Part shown: positions 7,790 to 17,073 of the stretch, piece by piece | How the letters are laid out: each line of letters begins with the position of its first letter | How positions within the stretch are numbered: position 1 is the first letter of the stretch | NCBI GenBank assembly: GCA_009843785.1 | Contig: VYCT01000027.1 | Coordinates: forward strand, 1-49,050 | Direction of reading: 5' to 3' | Length of the DNA stretch: 49,050 nt | Source: Candidatus Poribacteria bacterium | Lineage (GTDB): Bacteria > Poribacteria > WGA-4E > WGA-3G | Position numbers and translations under genes: made by a program | Notes under the pieces: model-generated | Seen by the model: the letters and a program-made list of their open reading frames with translations, nothing else | The model's database searches: none | Told to the model about the DNA's origin: nothing

Positions 7790-10042
7790 TTACGGATTCC
7801 ACCAATATGTCATTTTCCCGACAACCGTCCAACCGAGAAGTTTAACACCGCCATCTCGGGTGTCGTAATTTTGGTCAAAGACGAGGTAGAAATCGCTGCC
7901 CGGACGATAGATGTAGTTTACCAAAAAATTGGCGGAAAGTACATCTCTATCGGTGCTCCACTGCGTGAACAGTTTTGTGAATAGCGTTGTTGAGAAGGAA
8001 TAGCCGATACGTCCACCGACGACGTTGGCATCGAATTCTGTCTCAGGGAACGTGATGCGATTAAATTCGATGAACGGTTCTATGCTGAATTTCGCGCTCG
8101 GTCTGAAGGTCGCGTCTAACAGCAACCCGCTTCTATTACCATGATAAAATTGTCCGAGTTCCAAGCGTACCTCCCCGAAAATCATCCGACTGCTGCTGCT
8201 CCGAATGGATGTTTGAAACGAAGTAAAGTTATACTCATCGCTCGGAATTTTCTCACCTTCAAGTATGAATTCGGTTCGGAGGTTTTCCGTTGTATTCTTG
8301 AGTTGGAACCCGATACTGTCCCCTGTTTCAAATGAGAATTCGGTGTCAAAGGTTATATCTCGGGTTTCCAATTCGTTTTCTCGTGTCAGAACGAGATCTA
8401 TCTCTGGTCCGATTTGAATCTCGCGAATACCAAATTCTCGTGGCCAGGGTGTGTATTGTGCGAAACCTTGGATTCGTCGAATCCCTTCCCGTAGAACGAA
8501 CCCGACTTCTGGATTGAAATTTTCACCGATATCTGTGTATGAACCATCAAGTTGGAAGAGATTTGTTCGCCAATTTCCGCCGAAGTAGAAAGCGTTGCTG
8601 TTTCCTGAGACATCCGCTTCAAAGGTACGCGACCAGAGTCCTTTGACATCAATTTCTCGCGTCGGACGATATGAAAAGTCGAGTCCTGCTGTTCGATTGT
8701 AGGCATCGGCATCTTGTTTGTTGATAAAAATTCCACCGGCGGTGGATCCTGCTAAAATATCTCGGTTCACCCGTACCACAGAATAATTCGTGAGCGGTTC
8801 ACTAAACATATCTGCTTCGGGTATGCCGGTCTCGTCCTCTTCAAATCTGTTTGTCAGGACGTTGAGGATGCCTATCCCGTAGGGCCCGATTTTCCCGGTC
8901 ATTTTACCGCCACTGAGAATTGGGATGGCGCGTCCTTCTGCCAATCCGATCCGACGGCTATAAAAGAGTAGTAAAGGCGGGGGTCTGTTGAAACTCGGTC
9001 GTGGGATCCCGACATCAAAGATACTGGCACCTTCTAAAAAGAAGGGGCGCTGCTCTGGGAAAAAGAGACTGAAACGGGTAAGGTTTACCTGTTCTTGGTC
9101 TGCCTCAACTTGTGCGAAGTCGGTGTTAAAGGTTAGATCAGCAGTTAGGTTCGGTGTTACGCCATATTTCAGGTCTAATCCGGCATCAAATACGCCTTCG
9201 GTGCCGTTCTCGGTTTCAGAGTCGTAGCTTGCCCCCGGCAACAGGTATGGTAGTAATTCAAGATTTCTTGAGGGTGATATTCCCTCTAACCCCTCAAGCG
9301 TTCCGAAGTATTCCGTGCGGTATTTTCCGAGCGGTCCGTAAGTCTTTGGTGCAGCGTGCCATGCCCCGATCTCATTTTTCCGTGCGATTTCGCGCCCGAA
9401 ATTTATGCCCCAGTCCATAGTATCGCTGCGTTCAAAACGGAGTTGGCTGAACGGAATAGCGATCTCTACTGTCCAGTTGTCTGCGTTAATCTGACAACGA
9501 CACTCCCAGACGATATCCCAACTTCCGTTTCGGGTGCTTCCGCTGTCTGAGACGGCTGAGTCTTCGATTCCGCTCATCGGTGTAAATCGGAAGAAAACGG
9601 CGTTTCGTCTGTCGTTATAGGTATCAAGGAGGAGGAATCCGTAGTCGTTGGAGCGTAAACCTGGCGAGTCTCGACGCATATCGTTCGCGACAATCTTATC
9701 CATTTCTGAATCGTAGAAGATAAATCCGAAGTACAGTTTCTGATCATCATACATAATTCGGATTTCAGAGGGTTCAGTTACCGGTTCGCCTTCGTCGGGT
9801 TGGATTTGGTATAACTCCCGAATCGGTTCAACATTTTGCCAGACAGGTTCGTCAAGCACGCCATCAATCTTAATTTCGTCAGAAATACGCTGTGCTGACA
9901 TACGTGGCAACTCTCGTTCTGTCTGTGTCTGTGCGTCAACCCTGATAGGAATGGACAGCATGCCCACCCACAGTAGCGTTAAAATTCCCACCTTTCGCCA
10001 ACATTGTTGAAACTCAAAATCAATGGTAAAGTGTGACATCAT
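7790..10042 (-). CDS. Exported CBM9-like + DUF5916 outer-membrane protein
   Basis: The protein has 750 residues. A signal peptide ends near RVDAQ. An N-terminal carbohydrate-binding-9-like domain (about 48-235) contains ISDEIKIDGVLDEPVW, MYDDQKLYFGFIFYDSE and WTVEIAIPFSQLRF. The C-terminal DUF5916 region (about 255-750) contains FFPEQRPFFLEGASIF and many alternating strands ending YWWNP, consistent with an outer-membrane beta-barrel. The family is common in Bacteroidetes and related phyla; its substrate is unknown. A GGAGG-like site lies about 10 bases before the ATG. It follows the O-methyltransferase gene on the same strand after 74 bases. Confidence 0.75.
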   Translation of the reverse strand: MMSHFTIDFEFQQCWRKVGILTLLWVGMLSIPIRVDAQTQTERELPRMSAQRISDEIKIDGVLDEPVWQNVEPIRELYQIQPDEGEPVTEPSEIRIMYDDQKLYFGFIFYDSEMDKIVANDMRRDSPGLRSNDYGFLLLDTYNDRRNAVFFRFTPMSGIEDSAVSDSGSTRNGSWDIVWECRCQINADNWTVEIAIPFSQLRFERSDTMDWGINFGREIARKNEIGAWHAAPKTYGPLGKYRTEYFGTLEGLEGISPSRNLELLPYLLPGASYDSETENGTEGVFDAGLDLKYGVTPNLTADLTFNTDFAQVEADQEQVNLTRFSLFFPEQRPFFLEGASIFDVGIPRPSFNRPPPLLLFYSRRIGLAEGRAIPILSGGKMTGKIGPYGIGILNVLTNRFEEDETGIPEADMFSEPLTNYSVVRVNRDILAGSTAGGIFINKQDADAYNRTAGLDFSYRPTREIDVKGLWSRTFEADVSGNSNAFYFGGNWRTNLFQLDGSYTDIGENFNPEVGFVLREGIRRIQGFAQYTPWPREFGIREIQIGPEIDLVLTRENELETRDITFDTEFSFETGDSIGFQLKNTTENLRTEFILEGEKIPSDEYNFTSFQTSIRSSSSRMIFGEVRLELGQFYHGNRSGLLLDATFRPSAKFSIEPFIEFNRITFPETEFDANVVGGRIGYSFSTTLFTKLFTQWSTDRDVLSANFLVNYIYRPGSDFYLVFDQNYDTRDGGVKLLGWTVVGKMTYWWNP

Positions 10043-10116
10043 AGATAAGTGCCTCCTTTTTTCTCAGCTTCTGTGAGACGGGGCTAAGACGCCGCCATCA
10101 ATTCCGTTCTTGGACA

Positions 10117-10683
10117 TCAGCGACGATAGATGCTGACTTCCATCCCGTCCCGTCTTCCGGGTCGCCGCCGACTCTCAAACCAGTGTGTCTCAGATTCAAA
10201 GTTTGAACGAACATGCTCCAAGTAATCAGCCATTCTGTCCGGTCTGCCGACGTTATCAGCGACAATCGTTGCTGGATTAGTTAAACGCGATTCAATCGCT
10301 TGGAAACAAGGGAAATAGCCATCTTTGTTGTTGTCAAGAAACAGAAAATCCACTGGTTCTTGGATGGTTTTGAGTACTTCTGCCGCGTCCCCGATCCGCG
10401 AATCCACAAGGTCGGACACACCTGCCTCTTCAAAATGTGTGCGTGCGCGCTGTGCGTTTGAAGACTCAATTTCGACTGTTATCAAACGTCCGGCATCTAA
10501 ATTTTTCAGCACGCGTAATATCCATAACCCGGAATAGCCGATAGCAGTCCCACATTCTACAATGAGTGAGGGTTTCGCTTTTTCAACGCAGCTGGCGAGC
10601 AATTTCGCTTTGTTAGGTCCGAGCATCGGAACTCTTTCTTCCCGACACTGCTCCTCTACTTTTTCTAAAACCTTGTCAAACAT
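10117..10683 (-). CDS. O-methyltransferase (class I SAM-dependent, family 3-like)
   Basis: The protein has 188 residues. It has the SAM-binding motif I (LIVECGTAIGYSGLW), an acidic residue closing the next strand (LITVEIE), and DFLFLDNNKDGYFPCF, where catechol-type methyltransferases carry metal ligands. VADNVGRPDRMADYL resembles the second metal-binding loop. The size suits a soluble bacterial O-methyltransferase; the acceptor is unknown. Its ATG shares one base with the TAA of the upstream DUF3500 gene, and AAGGAG lies inside that gene's end, so the two are probably translationally coupled. Confidence 0.7.
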   Translation of the reverse strand: MFDKVLEKVEEQCREERVPMLGPNKAKLLASCVEKAKPSLIVECGTAIGYSGLWILRVLKNLDAGRLITVEIESSNAQRARTHFEEAGVSDLVDSRIGDAAEVLKTIQEPVDFLFLDNNKDGYFPCFQAIESRLTNPATIVADNVGRPDRMADYLEHVRSNFESETHWFESRRRPGRRDGMEVSIYRR

Positions 10684-11861
10684 TATGGTGTCTCCTTATT
10701 ACGCCTGTCTTGTGGGCCCTGAATACGATCATCAAACAATCCATGAATCACTTTATGATGATCGGCGGAAGCATAGTGTTCAAATAACGTTTTGGGACCG
10801 TGGTTCAGGGCAAAAATGCCGTAGTCGTTCCCATTAGGTGCGCGGGTAATCGTATGGATATGGTCTAAACCGCCCTCATGGTTAAATTCAATCCAGACGG
10901 CGGGATTGAAAACCCGGTAGTAGATTGGATCATTGATGGCGGTGCCGCCGATCCAGACGAAATAAGTGTTGTCGATGCCAACATCAATGTCAGCCATCCA
11001 TACATCGGCGAACTCAGTCTCAAGGTTATAGACGTACGTCTTAATCAGATTCCGTAGGTGCTCTTTTTGCGTATCGTTCATCTCTGATGCCTTCAAGCCA
11101 ATGCCTACAAATTCGGAATAGTCGTGATTCAAGAACGGATCGGTTGATCTGCCAGGACCGACTTTGAGTCCTCGACGACCGGTTTGAATTGCTTTCGTTC
11201 TCTGGTGCTCATCAAGACTGTTGAGTAAAGTGAAGGCGTTTCCTCTTTCATTTCCGAGTACCTCGGTACCCTTGACAGTTGCTGGTCGAGTGCCGATGAA
11301 GGCAGGGACAATAAAGACGGCATCACCATGTACCAAGAAATTGAGTGCCAAATGATGACCGTCCAACTGGAATCCCCACGATCCGTCGGTCTCTGGATTT
11401 CCAAATAGAGCGATATAATAACGGTTTGATGCCCAGAAACTGCGGCTGATATTGCTAATATGCGCTTCGGTCTCTTTTGTAATGAGAGAAACTTTGGTAT
11501 AGCCATCTTCACTCAAAAATACGTTCAAAACTTCATAGAAGTGCGTCAACTGATCTATAGATAAGGCATCGAAGCCAATACCACCGCGATCATCGTTTCT
11601 CCCTGCCGGTGTATTCGTCCATGAATAAGATTCTTTATGCCCGAGTGGGAAAGAAGCGTCGGCAATAAGTTCGTTGCTCAGCGATGCTCGGAAGTTTTTC
11701 ATAGCTGTCGCCAGAGCAACAATTGAAGGCTTTGTAGAGATCTCAGCGACACCTTCTGTTTTTTGTCTTTCAACGGTCTGAGCATCAAGAATATCGATTG
11801 TAAGTGCTACGATACACGCCGCTGACATCACAATCAAAGCGATTAAAATTTTACGGAACAT
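10683..11861 (-). CDS. DUF3500-family exported protein
   Basis: The protein has 392 residues. A hydrophobic N-terminal segment (KILIALIVMSAACIVALTI) is a signal peptide or anchor. The body matches DUF3500 by recall of recurring stretches: SWTNTPAGRNDDRGGIGFDAL, WGFQLDGHHLALNFLVHGD, PAFIGTRPATVKGTEVLGNE and WIEFNHEGGLDHIHTITRAPNG-type His/Asp-rich segments near the C-terminus. No reaction is established for the family; the conserved His residues hint at metal binding. ATG 11861 is preferred over an upstream ATG at 11891 because GGAAGGA lies 6 bases before it. It overlaps the methyltransferase gene by one base. Confidence 0.7.
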   Translation of the reverse strand: MFRKILIALIVMSAACIVALTIDILDAQTVERQKTEGVAEISTKPSIVALATAMKNFRASLSNELIADASFPLGHKESYSWTNTPAGRNDDRGGIGFDALSIDQLTHFYEVLNVFLSEDGYTKVSLITKETEAHISNISRSFWASNRYYIALFGNPETDGSWGFQLDGHHLALNFLVHGDAVFIVPAFIGTRPATVKGTEVLGNERGNAFTLLNSLDEHQRTKAIQTGRRGLKVGPGRSTDPFLNHDYSEFVGIGLKASEMNDTQKEHLRNLIKTYVYNLETEFADVWMADIDVGIDNTYFVWIGGTAINDPIYYRVFNPAVWIEFNHEGGLDHIHTITRAPNGNDYGIFALNHGPKTLFEHYASADHHKVIHGLFDDRIQGPQDRRNKETP

Positions 11862-11920
11862 GGGATCCTTCCAAGTTTTTGTTATACTCAAGGCTTACGC
11901 AAATTGAGCAGCAGTTGTAT

Positions 11921-11978
11921 TTAACCCGCTAAATCCCTCTTATCAGGAGACTTTAAGATGGAATGTGTAAGTCCTACC
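11921..11978 (-). repeat. Dispersed intergenic repeat, copy 2
   Basis: About 58 bases match copy 3 at 46965-47024 along most of their length. Shared blocks include TTTAAC, CTAAATCCC, TTATCAGG, GACTTTAAGA, TGTGTAA and TCCTA. It lies between the DUF3500 and chorismate-lyase-like genes. The strand is arbitrary. Confidence 0.6.
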
Positions 11979-12014
11979 GAATTTACTTTTTTAACTAATG
12001 GCTGCCACCTATAA

Positions 12015-12620
12015 CTATTCAAATGGGAATTTCTCATTAATCAATATGAGGGGTTCTTGATTCGCGAACACCAAGTAGGCACGACTGATAAAGGATTCAC
12101 CTTCGAGGCGTGCGATAGCAGGTGGTAAATCGGTTAAAGTCTCAATACCACACCAGAGCAGCTCACGCCGAGTTTCTAAACCGCTGTGTTGCAAAAGCCG
12201 CCCTAACCCCTGTGTATCGGATCCTAAACCATCCAAAATGGATTTTGGCAGACGTTTCGGTACAATTAGCGAGTCTGCGTAGGTATAAATTATCGGCGAT
12301 GCTGTTTTCTCGTGGGGCGATTGGAGTGTTATCTGTCGTGAGATCACTTCTTCCCCCGCAGGCAATTGCAGCCAGTCATGATCACTGGATAAGGTCTGTT
12401 TTTTTTGCTGGAGCAGTACGACCTCTACCGGCGCGAATGTATAGGCTTCAATGAATCGCGTGACGGTTCCATCCGTAACGATCAACCCGCGTTGAAAGGG
12501 TGTAAGACGTGAGAGACTGATTTCTCTGAGTGTAGCGGGTTTCTTATCTTGCGCGATGAAGAGCGATTTCATGCGTGTGTTAACGAAGGTTCCTGATTGT
12601 TTAGTTGTGTCTGTTTTCAT
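12015..12620 (-). CDS. Chorismate lyase-like (DUF98/UTRA-fold) protein
   Basis: The protein has 201 residues. Motifs of the DUF98 chorismate-lyase-like family are seen: LTPFQRGLIVTDGTVTRFIE, KSILDGLGSDTQGLGRLLQ, GLETRRELLWCG and the C-terminal LILINEKFP. Members release pyruvate from chorismate to give 4-hydroxybenzoate, or act as related ligand-binding proteins. The Arg of ETRREL and the Glu of INEKFP are plausible catalytic residues. No quinone-synthesis genes lie nearby, so the role is inferred from the fold. The frame opens at GTG 12659; ATG 12620 is chosen, though neither has a strong ribosome site. Confidence 0.6.
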   Translation of the reverse strand: MKTDTTKQSGTFVNTRMKSLFIAQDKKPATLREISLSRLTPFQRGLIVTDGTVTRFIEAYTFAPVEVVLLQQKKQTLSSDHDWLQLPAGEEVISRQITLQSPHEKTASPIIYTYADSLIVPKRLPKSILDGLGSDTQGLGRLLQHSGLETRRELLWCGIETLTDLPPAIARLEGESFISRAYLVFANQEPLILINEKFPFE

Positions 12621-12743
12621 GGTCGAAGTTCTCTTTCTTTGTGGACGCAGCACATTCACCCAAAAGCGATATATGCTATTTAGGGTTGTTATACAATTTA
12701 GACATGTGAATCGTAAAAAGGTTCATAGTTCGTGAATAGGCAT

Positions 12744-12772
12744 TTGACAAATCAATCGCGAGCGTATATACT
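12744..12772 (+). promoter_or_regulatory. Near-consensus sigma-70 promoter for the TPR gene
   Basis: TTGACA (12744-12749) and TATACT (12767-12772) are exactly 17 bases apart. Transcription would begin near 12779, leaving an 80-base leader before the TPR gene. Confidence 0.7.
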
Positions 12773-12806
12773 ATCAACAACATTACATCTCAACAAGGTA
12801 AACGTT

Positions 12807-12878
12807 ATGATTCCTAATGATGTTTACCTCCGAAAAGCAGCAGGAGATAGCGAAGTAAGTGTCCAAGGTTTTAAATGA
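12807..12878 (+). CDS. Possible 23-residue leader ORF overlapping the TPR gene start
   Basis: ATG at 12807, preceded by AAGG about 10 bases upstream, opens a 23-codon frame ending in TGA at 12876-12878. It overlaps the GTG start of the TPR gene in a different frame and has the layout of a translational leader. It may be chance; I recognise no homology in the peptide. Confidence 0.25.
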   Translation: MIPNDVYLRKAAGDSEVSVQGFK

Positions 12879-13716
12879 CTCTCTACCTCTTTTCTTGGTC
12901 AGCACCTTTTTATTCTTCTGCAGTTTCGCTGCAGTCGGAGAAGAGCTCCCCTTATCGCTTGGCAGCCATCTCGCCAAGCAGGGCAACTACGATGCTGCCA
13001 TCACCGAATACAAACGCTTCCTCTTTTTTCATCCAGACGATCCGCGTATCGGTGAGGTATATTATAACATCGGGCTTGCCTATAAAGCACAAGGTTTATG
13101 GACAGAAGCAGTTACTGCGCTACGGACTGCAACGTATCTCGCCATAAATAGCGAGACGAAGTCGGCGTACCAATTAGCACTCGCTGTGACGCTAATTGCC
13201 ACTCAGAATTACGATCTCGCTCAGTTGGAATTGATTAAAGTGGTGCTGCGAAAACCTTCCGTTCCACTCTTCCGACGCGCACTTTTCTTGCAAGGGGTTG
13301 CCTATATTTATCAATTTCGATGGGAAGAGGCGCGTAGCGTTCTACAGGACTATACCCCTGATGAAAGCCTTGATACACTCTTTGAAGCTGCTCTTAATAT
13401 ACCTCAGAAATCTATCAAAGTCGCGAAAGTATTGTCAACTATCTTCCCCGGTGCAGGACACATCTACGCAGGCGATTGGCGGGACGGTTTAAATGCATTC
13501 CTCCTGAACGGTGCTCTCGGTTTCCTTACCATTGATGCGGTATTAGCTGAACACTATACGGACGCTGTATTGTGGGGTGGTACTATTTTCTTGCGTTACT
13601 ACCGCGGCAACACCTTCCGCGCCAAAGAGGCGGTGAGTCAATTTAATCTACGAGAATCTCGTCGAGCCGCTGAGGCACTCCTCCAACGCCTCCAAGAGAT
13701 TGTCAATCCCGAGTGA
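12859..13716 (+). CDS. Exported TPR protein with C-terminal membrane-associated domain
   Basis: The protein has 285 residues. A signal peptide ends near FAAVGEE. Four TPR-like helix pairs follow (about 35-175), for example QGNYDAAITEYKRFLFFHPD and YYNIGLAYKAQGLWTEAVTA, similar to BamD/YbgF-type scaffolds. A C-terminal segment (about 190-250) with STIFPGAGHIYAGDWRDGLN and two hydrophobic stretches resembles small membrane domains found next to TPRs in cell-envelope proteins. A stop codon immediately precedes the GTG at 12859, so GTG is the earliest possible start. It is convergent with the TRAP gene, whose end is 11 bases away. Confidence 0.6.
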   Translation: MSKVLNDSLPLFLVSTFLFFCSFAAVGEELPLSLGSHLAKQGNYDAAITEYKRFLFFHPDDPRIGEVYYNIGLAYKAQGLWTEAVTALRTATYLAINSETKSAYQLALAVTLIATQNYDLAQLELIKVVLRKPSVPLFRRALFLQGVAYIYQFRWEEARSVLQDYTPDESLDTLFEAALNIPQKSIKVAKVLSTIFPGAGHIYAGDWRDGLNAFLLNGALGFLTIDAVLAEHYTDAVLWGGTIFLRYYRGNTFRAKEAVSQFNLRESRRAAEALLQRLQEIVNPE

Positions 13717-13727
13717 AAGATACCTCG

Positions 13728-15626
13728 CTACGCTTCTGAGCGTTTCTGGATGATGTAGACGATGATGACCAAAACTATCGCAACGATGAAGGTCCAGATA
13801 TTGTAGATGTAAGCAAGGAACGCAGCAAGCGCGAGCAGTATCCACTCGGGCCAGTGTGTCTTTCGGACAAAATAGCCCATCGTCACAATCGAGAAAATGA
13901 TGGTACCGACAACAGCCGATACCACAGAGAGTACGTATTGCTCCGGTGTGCCTTCTGTAAATAGGATGTGCGTGTAAGCAAACAACAACGGCATAATATA
14001 GAGGAGTTTCGCGAACTTGAAACATGCCCAGCCCGTCTTCCAGGGATCGGCACGTGCGATTGCAGCCCCTGCATAAGCCCCTAATGCCACTGGCGGTGTG
14101 ATATTGGAGTCTTGGCTGAGCCAGAAGATAATCAGATGTGCAGCGATGATCGGGATCCCCATTTCGGGAGTTGTCAGAATGGGCACAGCGAGTTCAGAAG
14201 TAATCAGGTAGGCGGCGGTGACAGGAATCCCCATTCCGAGTATTAAAGAAGCAGCGGCGAGAAGTAGTATCGCGATCGCTCGATTACTCCCCGCGACCGT
14301 CAGCACTAATTCTGGGAAGATCCGCCCTAAACCTGTTAGGTCTATAACTGCAACGATGATACCAATAGTGCCGACAGCCCCACCGATAGCAAGCGAATTC
14401 TTAGCACCACTTACCATCGCTTCCCAAATACGCTTCGGCGTTAGCCGTGTCTCTCGCCGGAAATAACTCACTCCGATTGTGACAAGAATTGAGAAAAACG
14501 CTGCTTTATAGGCGGTGTAGCCAGCGATCAAGATGCCAACGAGGGTCAACAACGGTAGTAGGTAGTACCAACCGCTTTTGAGAAGCGGTAGAAATTTTGG
14601 GATTTCTGCCGCTGGTATCCGTTCAAGCCCCTGTTTTTTTGCCTCAAAATGCACCATCACCCAAACAGATAAGAAATAGAGCATCGCTGGAACAATGGAT
14701 AAAAGAGCGATTTGGCTGTACGGCAAGCCCGTCCGTTCTGCCATTAGGAACGCCCCGGCACCCATCACAGGTGGCAAGAACTGCCCACCTACGGAGGCAG
14801 AAGCCTCAACTGCTCCGGCGACGTGTGGACGGAAACCGGTGCGTTTCATCAAGGGTATGGTGAATGTTCCAGTGGCGACAGTGTTCGCGATTGCACTGCC
14901 TGCAACAGAACCGAAAAAGCCGGATGTCATCACCGAAACTTTCGCTGCACCGCCTATGGAACGTCCTGCCATAGCCATCGGTAGATTGATAAAGAATTGT
15001 CCAACGCCGGATTTCTCCAGAAACGCCCCGAAGAAAATAAACAGAATCACGTAGGTCGCCATCACGTTTGCCATGATACCGAACACACCCGCCTGACTGA
15101 AAAAGCAGTATTCGATAATCCGACGGAGCGGAAAACCTTTGTGGGCGATAGCATCCGGCATAGCTCTGCCAAAGAGTGCGTATAAGATACCGACGATAGC
15201 GATAATAGGGAGTGCCCACCCGACTGTCCGACGACTCACCTCGAAACTGATGAGAATCGCAACCGCCCCGACAAAAATATCGAGTGGGTTATAATTACCG
15301 GCACGGTTGGCGAGGTTCGGATACTCTACAATCCAGTAGCCGATTGTAAAAATGCTGCCTGCAATGAGTAGAAAATCGAGCAGTGATGGTCGGGATGTTA
15401 TGGAACTTTTCCGAAATCGGTAAAGGGTCCCGATCAGTGCGAAAGTTAGAAGGAGGTAAAGACCGAGGTGGTACTGCTCGCTGGCACTGCCGAAGCCTGC
15501 ACTATAGATATAATAAAGGACGAGAGCGACTGCGCCGAGTTCAAAAATCCATTTGTATATTTTTTTTAATTCAGGTCGCTGCAGCGTTTCAAAACTTGCG
15601 ACATCTTCTGTTTCAGTTTGTGTCAT
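13728..15626 (-). CDS. TRAP transporter permease, fused 4TM/12TM (DctQ-DctM type)
   Basis: Integral membrane protein of 632 residues with about 16-18 hydrophobic segments. The N-terminal part (about 25-165) corresponds to the small DctQ-like subunit and the rest to the large DctM subunit. Recognisable signatures are SVMTSGFFGSVAGSAIANTV, VGGQFLPPVMGAGAFLMAER and LGMGIPVTAAYLITS. TRAP systems import organic acids and similar solutes using an ion gradient and a periplasmic binding protein; no TAXI- or DctP-type binding protein is in the window, so the partner is elsewhere. GGGAG lies 7 bases before the ATG. Confidence 0.85.
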   Translation of the reverse strand: MTQTETEDVASFETLQRPELKKIYKWIFELGAVALVLYYIYSAGFGSASEQYHLGLYLLLTFALIGTLYRFRKSSITSRPSLLDFLLIAGSIFTIGYWIVEYPNLANRAGNYNPLDIFVGAVAILISFEVSRRTVGWALPIIAIVGILYALFGRAMPDAIAHKGFPLRRIIEYCFFSQAGVFGIMANVMATYVILFIFFGAFLEKSGVGQFFINLPMAMAGRSIGGAAKVSVMTSGFFGSVAGSAIANTVATGTFTIPLMKRTGFRPHVAGAVEASASVGGQFLPPVMGAGAFLMAERTGLPYSQIALLSIVPAMLYFLSVWVMVHFEAKKQGLERIPAAEIPKFLPLLKSGWYYLLPLLTLVGILIAGYTAYKAAFFSILVTIGVSYFRRETRLTPKRIWEAMVSGAKNSLAIGGAVGTIGIIVAVIDLTGLGRIFPELVLTVAGSNRAIAILLLAAASLILGMGIPVTAAYLITSELAVPILTTPEMGIPIIAAHLIIFWLSQDSNITPPVALGAYAGAAIARADPWKTGWACFKFAKLLYIMPLLFAYTHILFTEGTPEQYVLSVVSAVVGTIIFSIVTMGYFVRKTHWPEWILLALAAFLAYIYNIWTFIVAIVLVIIVYIIQKRSEA

Positions 15627-15715
15627 TGTTCTCCCACCATAGGTATTTCTATTAACAATGTTACATCAAATTGGCACAGAAAGCAAGTGGTTTTCAAAGA
15701 AAATAAATCGCCTGC

Positions 15716-15744
15716 TTGCCAAGAAAAAGTGGTTGTGGTAGAAT
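15716..15744 (+). promoter_or_regulatory. Sigma-70 promoter for the Gfo/Idh/MocA gene
   Basis: TTGCCA (15716-15721) and TAGAAT (15739-15744) are spaced by 17 bases, 36 bases before the ATG. The gene also has a strong GAGGAG ribosome site. Confidence 0.55.
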
Positions 15745-15780
15745 AACAGCACGTCAACTAATTCAGAGAGGAGACACGAA

Positions 15781-16833
15781 ATGGCAATAGGATTGGGCGT
15801 TATTGGGATGAATCCCACGAATATGGGTTCAACTGCGACCCTGTTAAAAGATGTACCAGACTTGAAATATGAACTCCGCGGTATCTGTGCGAAGCGGGCA
15901 GATGTGCTTGAGAACTACGCTAACCAAATTGGCGTGGATTTCTGGACAACGGATTACCGAGAATTGGTGGAGCGTGACGATATTTCTGTCGTCGCGATCT
16001 ATTCCCCGGACCACTTGCATGCCGAACATTGCGTCGCTGCGATCAAAGCGGGGAAACATGTCATCTGCACGAAACCGATGGTGACGAAGTTAACCGATGC
16101 CCAGCAACTGGTGGATCTGGTGCGCGAACACAAGGTCAAATTCCTTGTGGGGCAATCGATGCGGTTTGACCTCCAGTTTTTGACAATGAAACAGTTCCTT
16201 GACGATGGCGATTTAGGCGAGATTATGTTAGCAGATGCCTATTATGTCCACGACATGCGCGAGGTCTACGATTTCACACCGTGGCGACTCCATGAACCGC
16301 AAGATTTGATGTTCGGCGGTATTGTGCATCCTGTTGACCTATTGCGCTGTCTCCTCGGTGATGTAGATGAGGTGCACGCCTATGGGACGAAAGGCTTACT
16401 CACACCAGAATACCCTATAAAGAATAATTTCTTTCTCAACCTGAAGTTTAAGAGCGGGCAGATTGCGAGAGCGATGGGGCTTTACGATATCGTCCATCCG
16501 CCGATGCCGATGCAGCAGATCTCCGTTTTCGGAAGTAAAGGGACAGTAATTGGGGACTTTACGGATAACAAAGAGGGACACGTCAAATTAATGCTCGATA
16601 AAATGGCTACCAGAGAACCCTTTGAAGTGACCTGTCCTCCAGAAATAGATACAAGCGTTTACGGACATGGACAAACCGTTATCCGGTATATGCGGCATTT
16701 TCAGCAGTGTCTTGAGGAAGATTTAGAACCGTCTCCGAACGTAGTTGATGGTGCGAAGTCTATCGCTGTGGGTGTGGCGGCGTGGGAATCTATTGAATCA
16801 GGTCAACCTGTAAAAGTATTCAACGAGTTTTAA
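15781..16833 (+). CDS. Gfo/Idh/MocA-family oxidoreductase
   Basis: The protein has 350 residues. An N-terminal Rossmann fold is present, although the usual GxGxxG loop reads GVIGMNPTNMG. Family landmarks are VAIYSPDHLHAEHCVAAIKAGKH, the CTKPMV motif (family E-K-P, here T-K-P) and GGIVHPVDLLRCLLGDV, which carries the catalytic-type His/Asp pair. These enzymes oxidise or reduce sugars and cyclitols with NAD(P); the substrate here is not known. It is a single gene with its own promoter. Confidence 0.8.
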   Translation: MAIGLGVIGMNPTNMGSTATLLKDVPDLKYELRGICAKRADVLENYANQIGVDFWTTDYRELVERDDISVVAIYSPDHLHAEHCVAAIKAGKHVICTKPMVTKLTDAQQLVDLVREHKVKFLVGQSMRFDLQFLTMKQFLDDGDLGEIMLADAYYVHDMREVYDFTPWRLHEPQDLMFGGIVHPVDLLRCLLGDVDEVHAYGTKGLLTPEYPIKNNFFLNLKFKSGQIARAMGLYDIVHPPMPMQQISVFGSKGTVIGDFTDNKEGHVKLMLDKMATREPFEVTCPPEIDTSVYGHGQTVIRYMRHFQQCLEEDLEPSPNVVDGAKSIAVGVAAWESIESGQPVKVFNEF

Positions 16834-16925
16834 TAGTTGTCAGTTATCATGCTTCGCAGTGAGAACAGTTAAAGAGGTTCCTGTGGCGGTTGCTGTTCTT
16901 GTTATAGTTAAATCGTAGGTTGGGT

Positions 16926-16950
16926 TGAACGGATTCCATAATCCCGTTCA
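16926..16950 (+). terminator. Hairpin after the oxidoreductase gene
   Basis: TGAACGG (16926-16932) pairs with CCGTTCA (16944-16950), with an inner ATT/AAT extension and one bulged C. No T-tract follows, so it could be a rho-dependent end or a structured repeat. The rest of 16834-17005 shows nothing clear. Confidence 0.35.
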
Positions 16951-17005
16951 GCATCTCTACATTGATACTTACCAGACTGGGGATCATGAGTAAAAATAAT
17001 TTTTA

Positions 17006-17034
17006 TTGACAATTTTCTTTGCATAATCTATAAT
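17006..17034 (+). promoter_or_regulatory. Perfect consensus sigma-70 promoter of the tro locus
   Basis: TTGACA (17006-17011) and TATAAT (17029-17034) are separated by exactly 17 bases, a full consensus match. The -10 box overlaps the palindrome at 17031-17052, so a bound repressor would block RNA polymerase. Such a strong promoter needs tight repression. Confidence 0.8.
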
Positions 17035-17052
17035 TTAGGCATGCCTAAATTA
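17031..17052. promoter_or_regulatory. Perfect 22-bp palindromic operator, DtxR/MntR-type
   Basis: A perfect 22-bp palindrome has the core TTTAGGCATGCCTAAA and A/T-rich arms. The TTTAGG-n-CCTAAA form is typical of Mn/Fe-responsive DtxR-family operators. It overlaps the -10 box and lies 126 bases before the regulator's start, which suggests autoregulation. Confidence 0.75.
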
Positions 17053-17073
17053 GTTTCTTGGCATTTCTAATAA

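Noticed and set aside
12875-13147. A 90-codon plus-strand frame inside the TPR gene
   Set aside because: It lies wholly within the TPR frame, which has the signal peptide and TPR pattern; it is a shadow frame.
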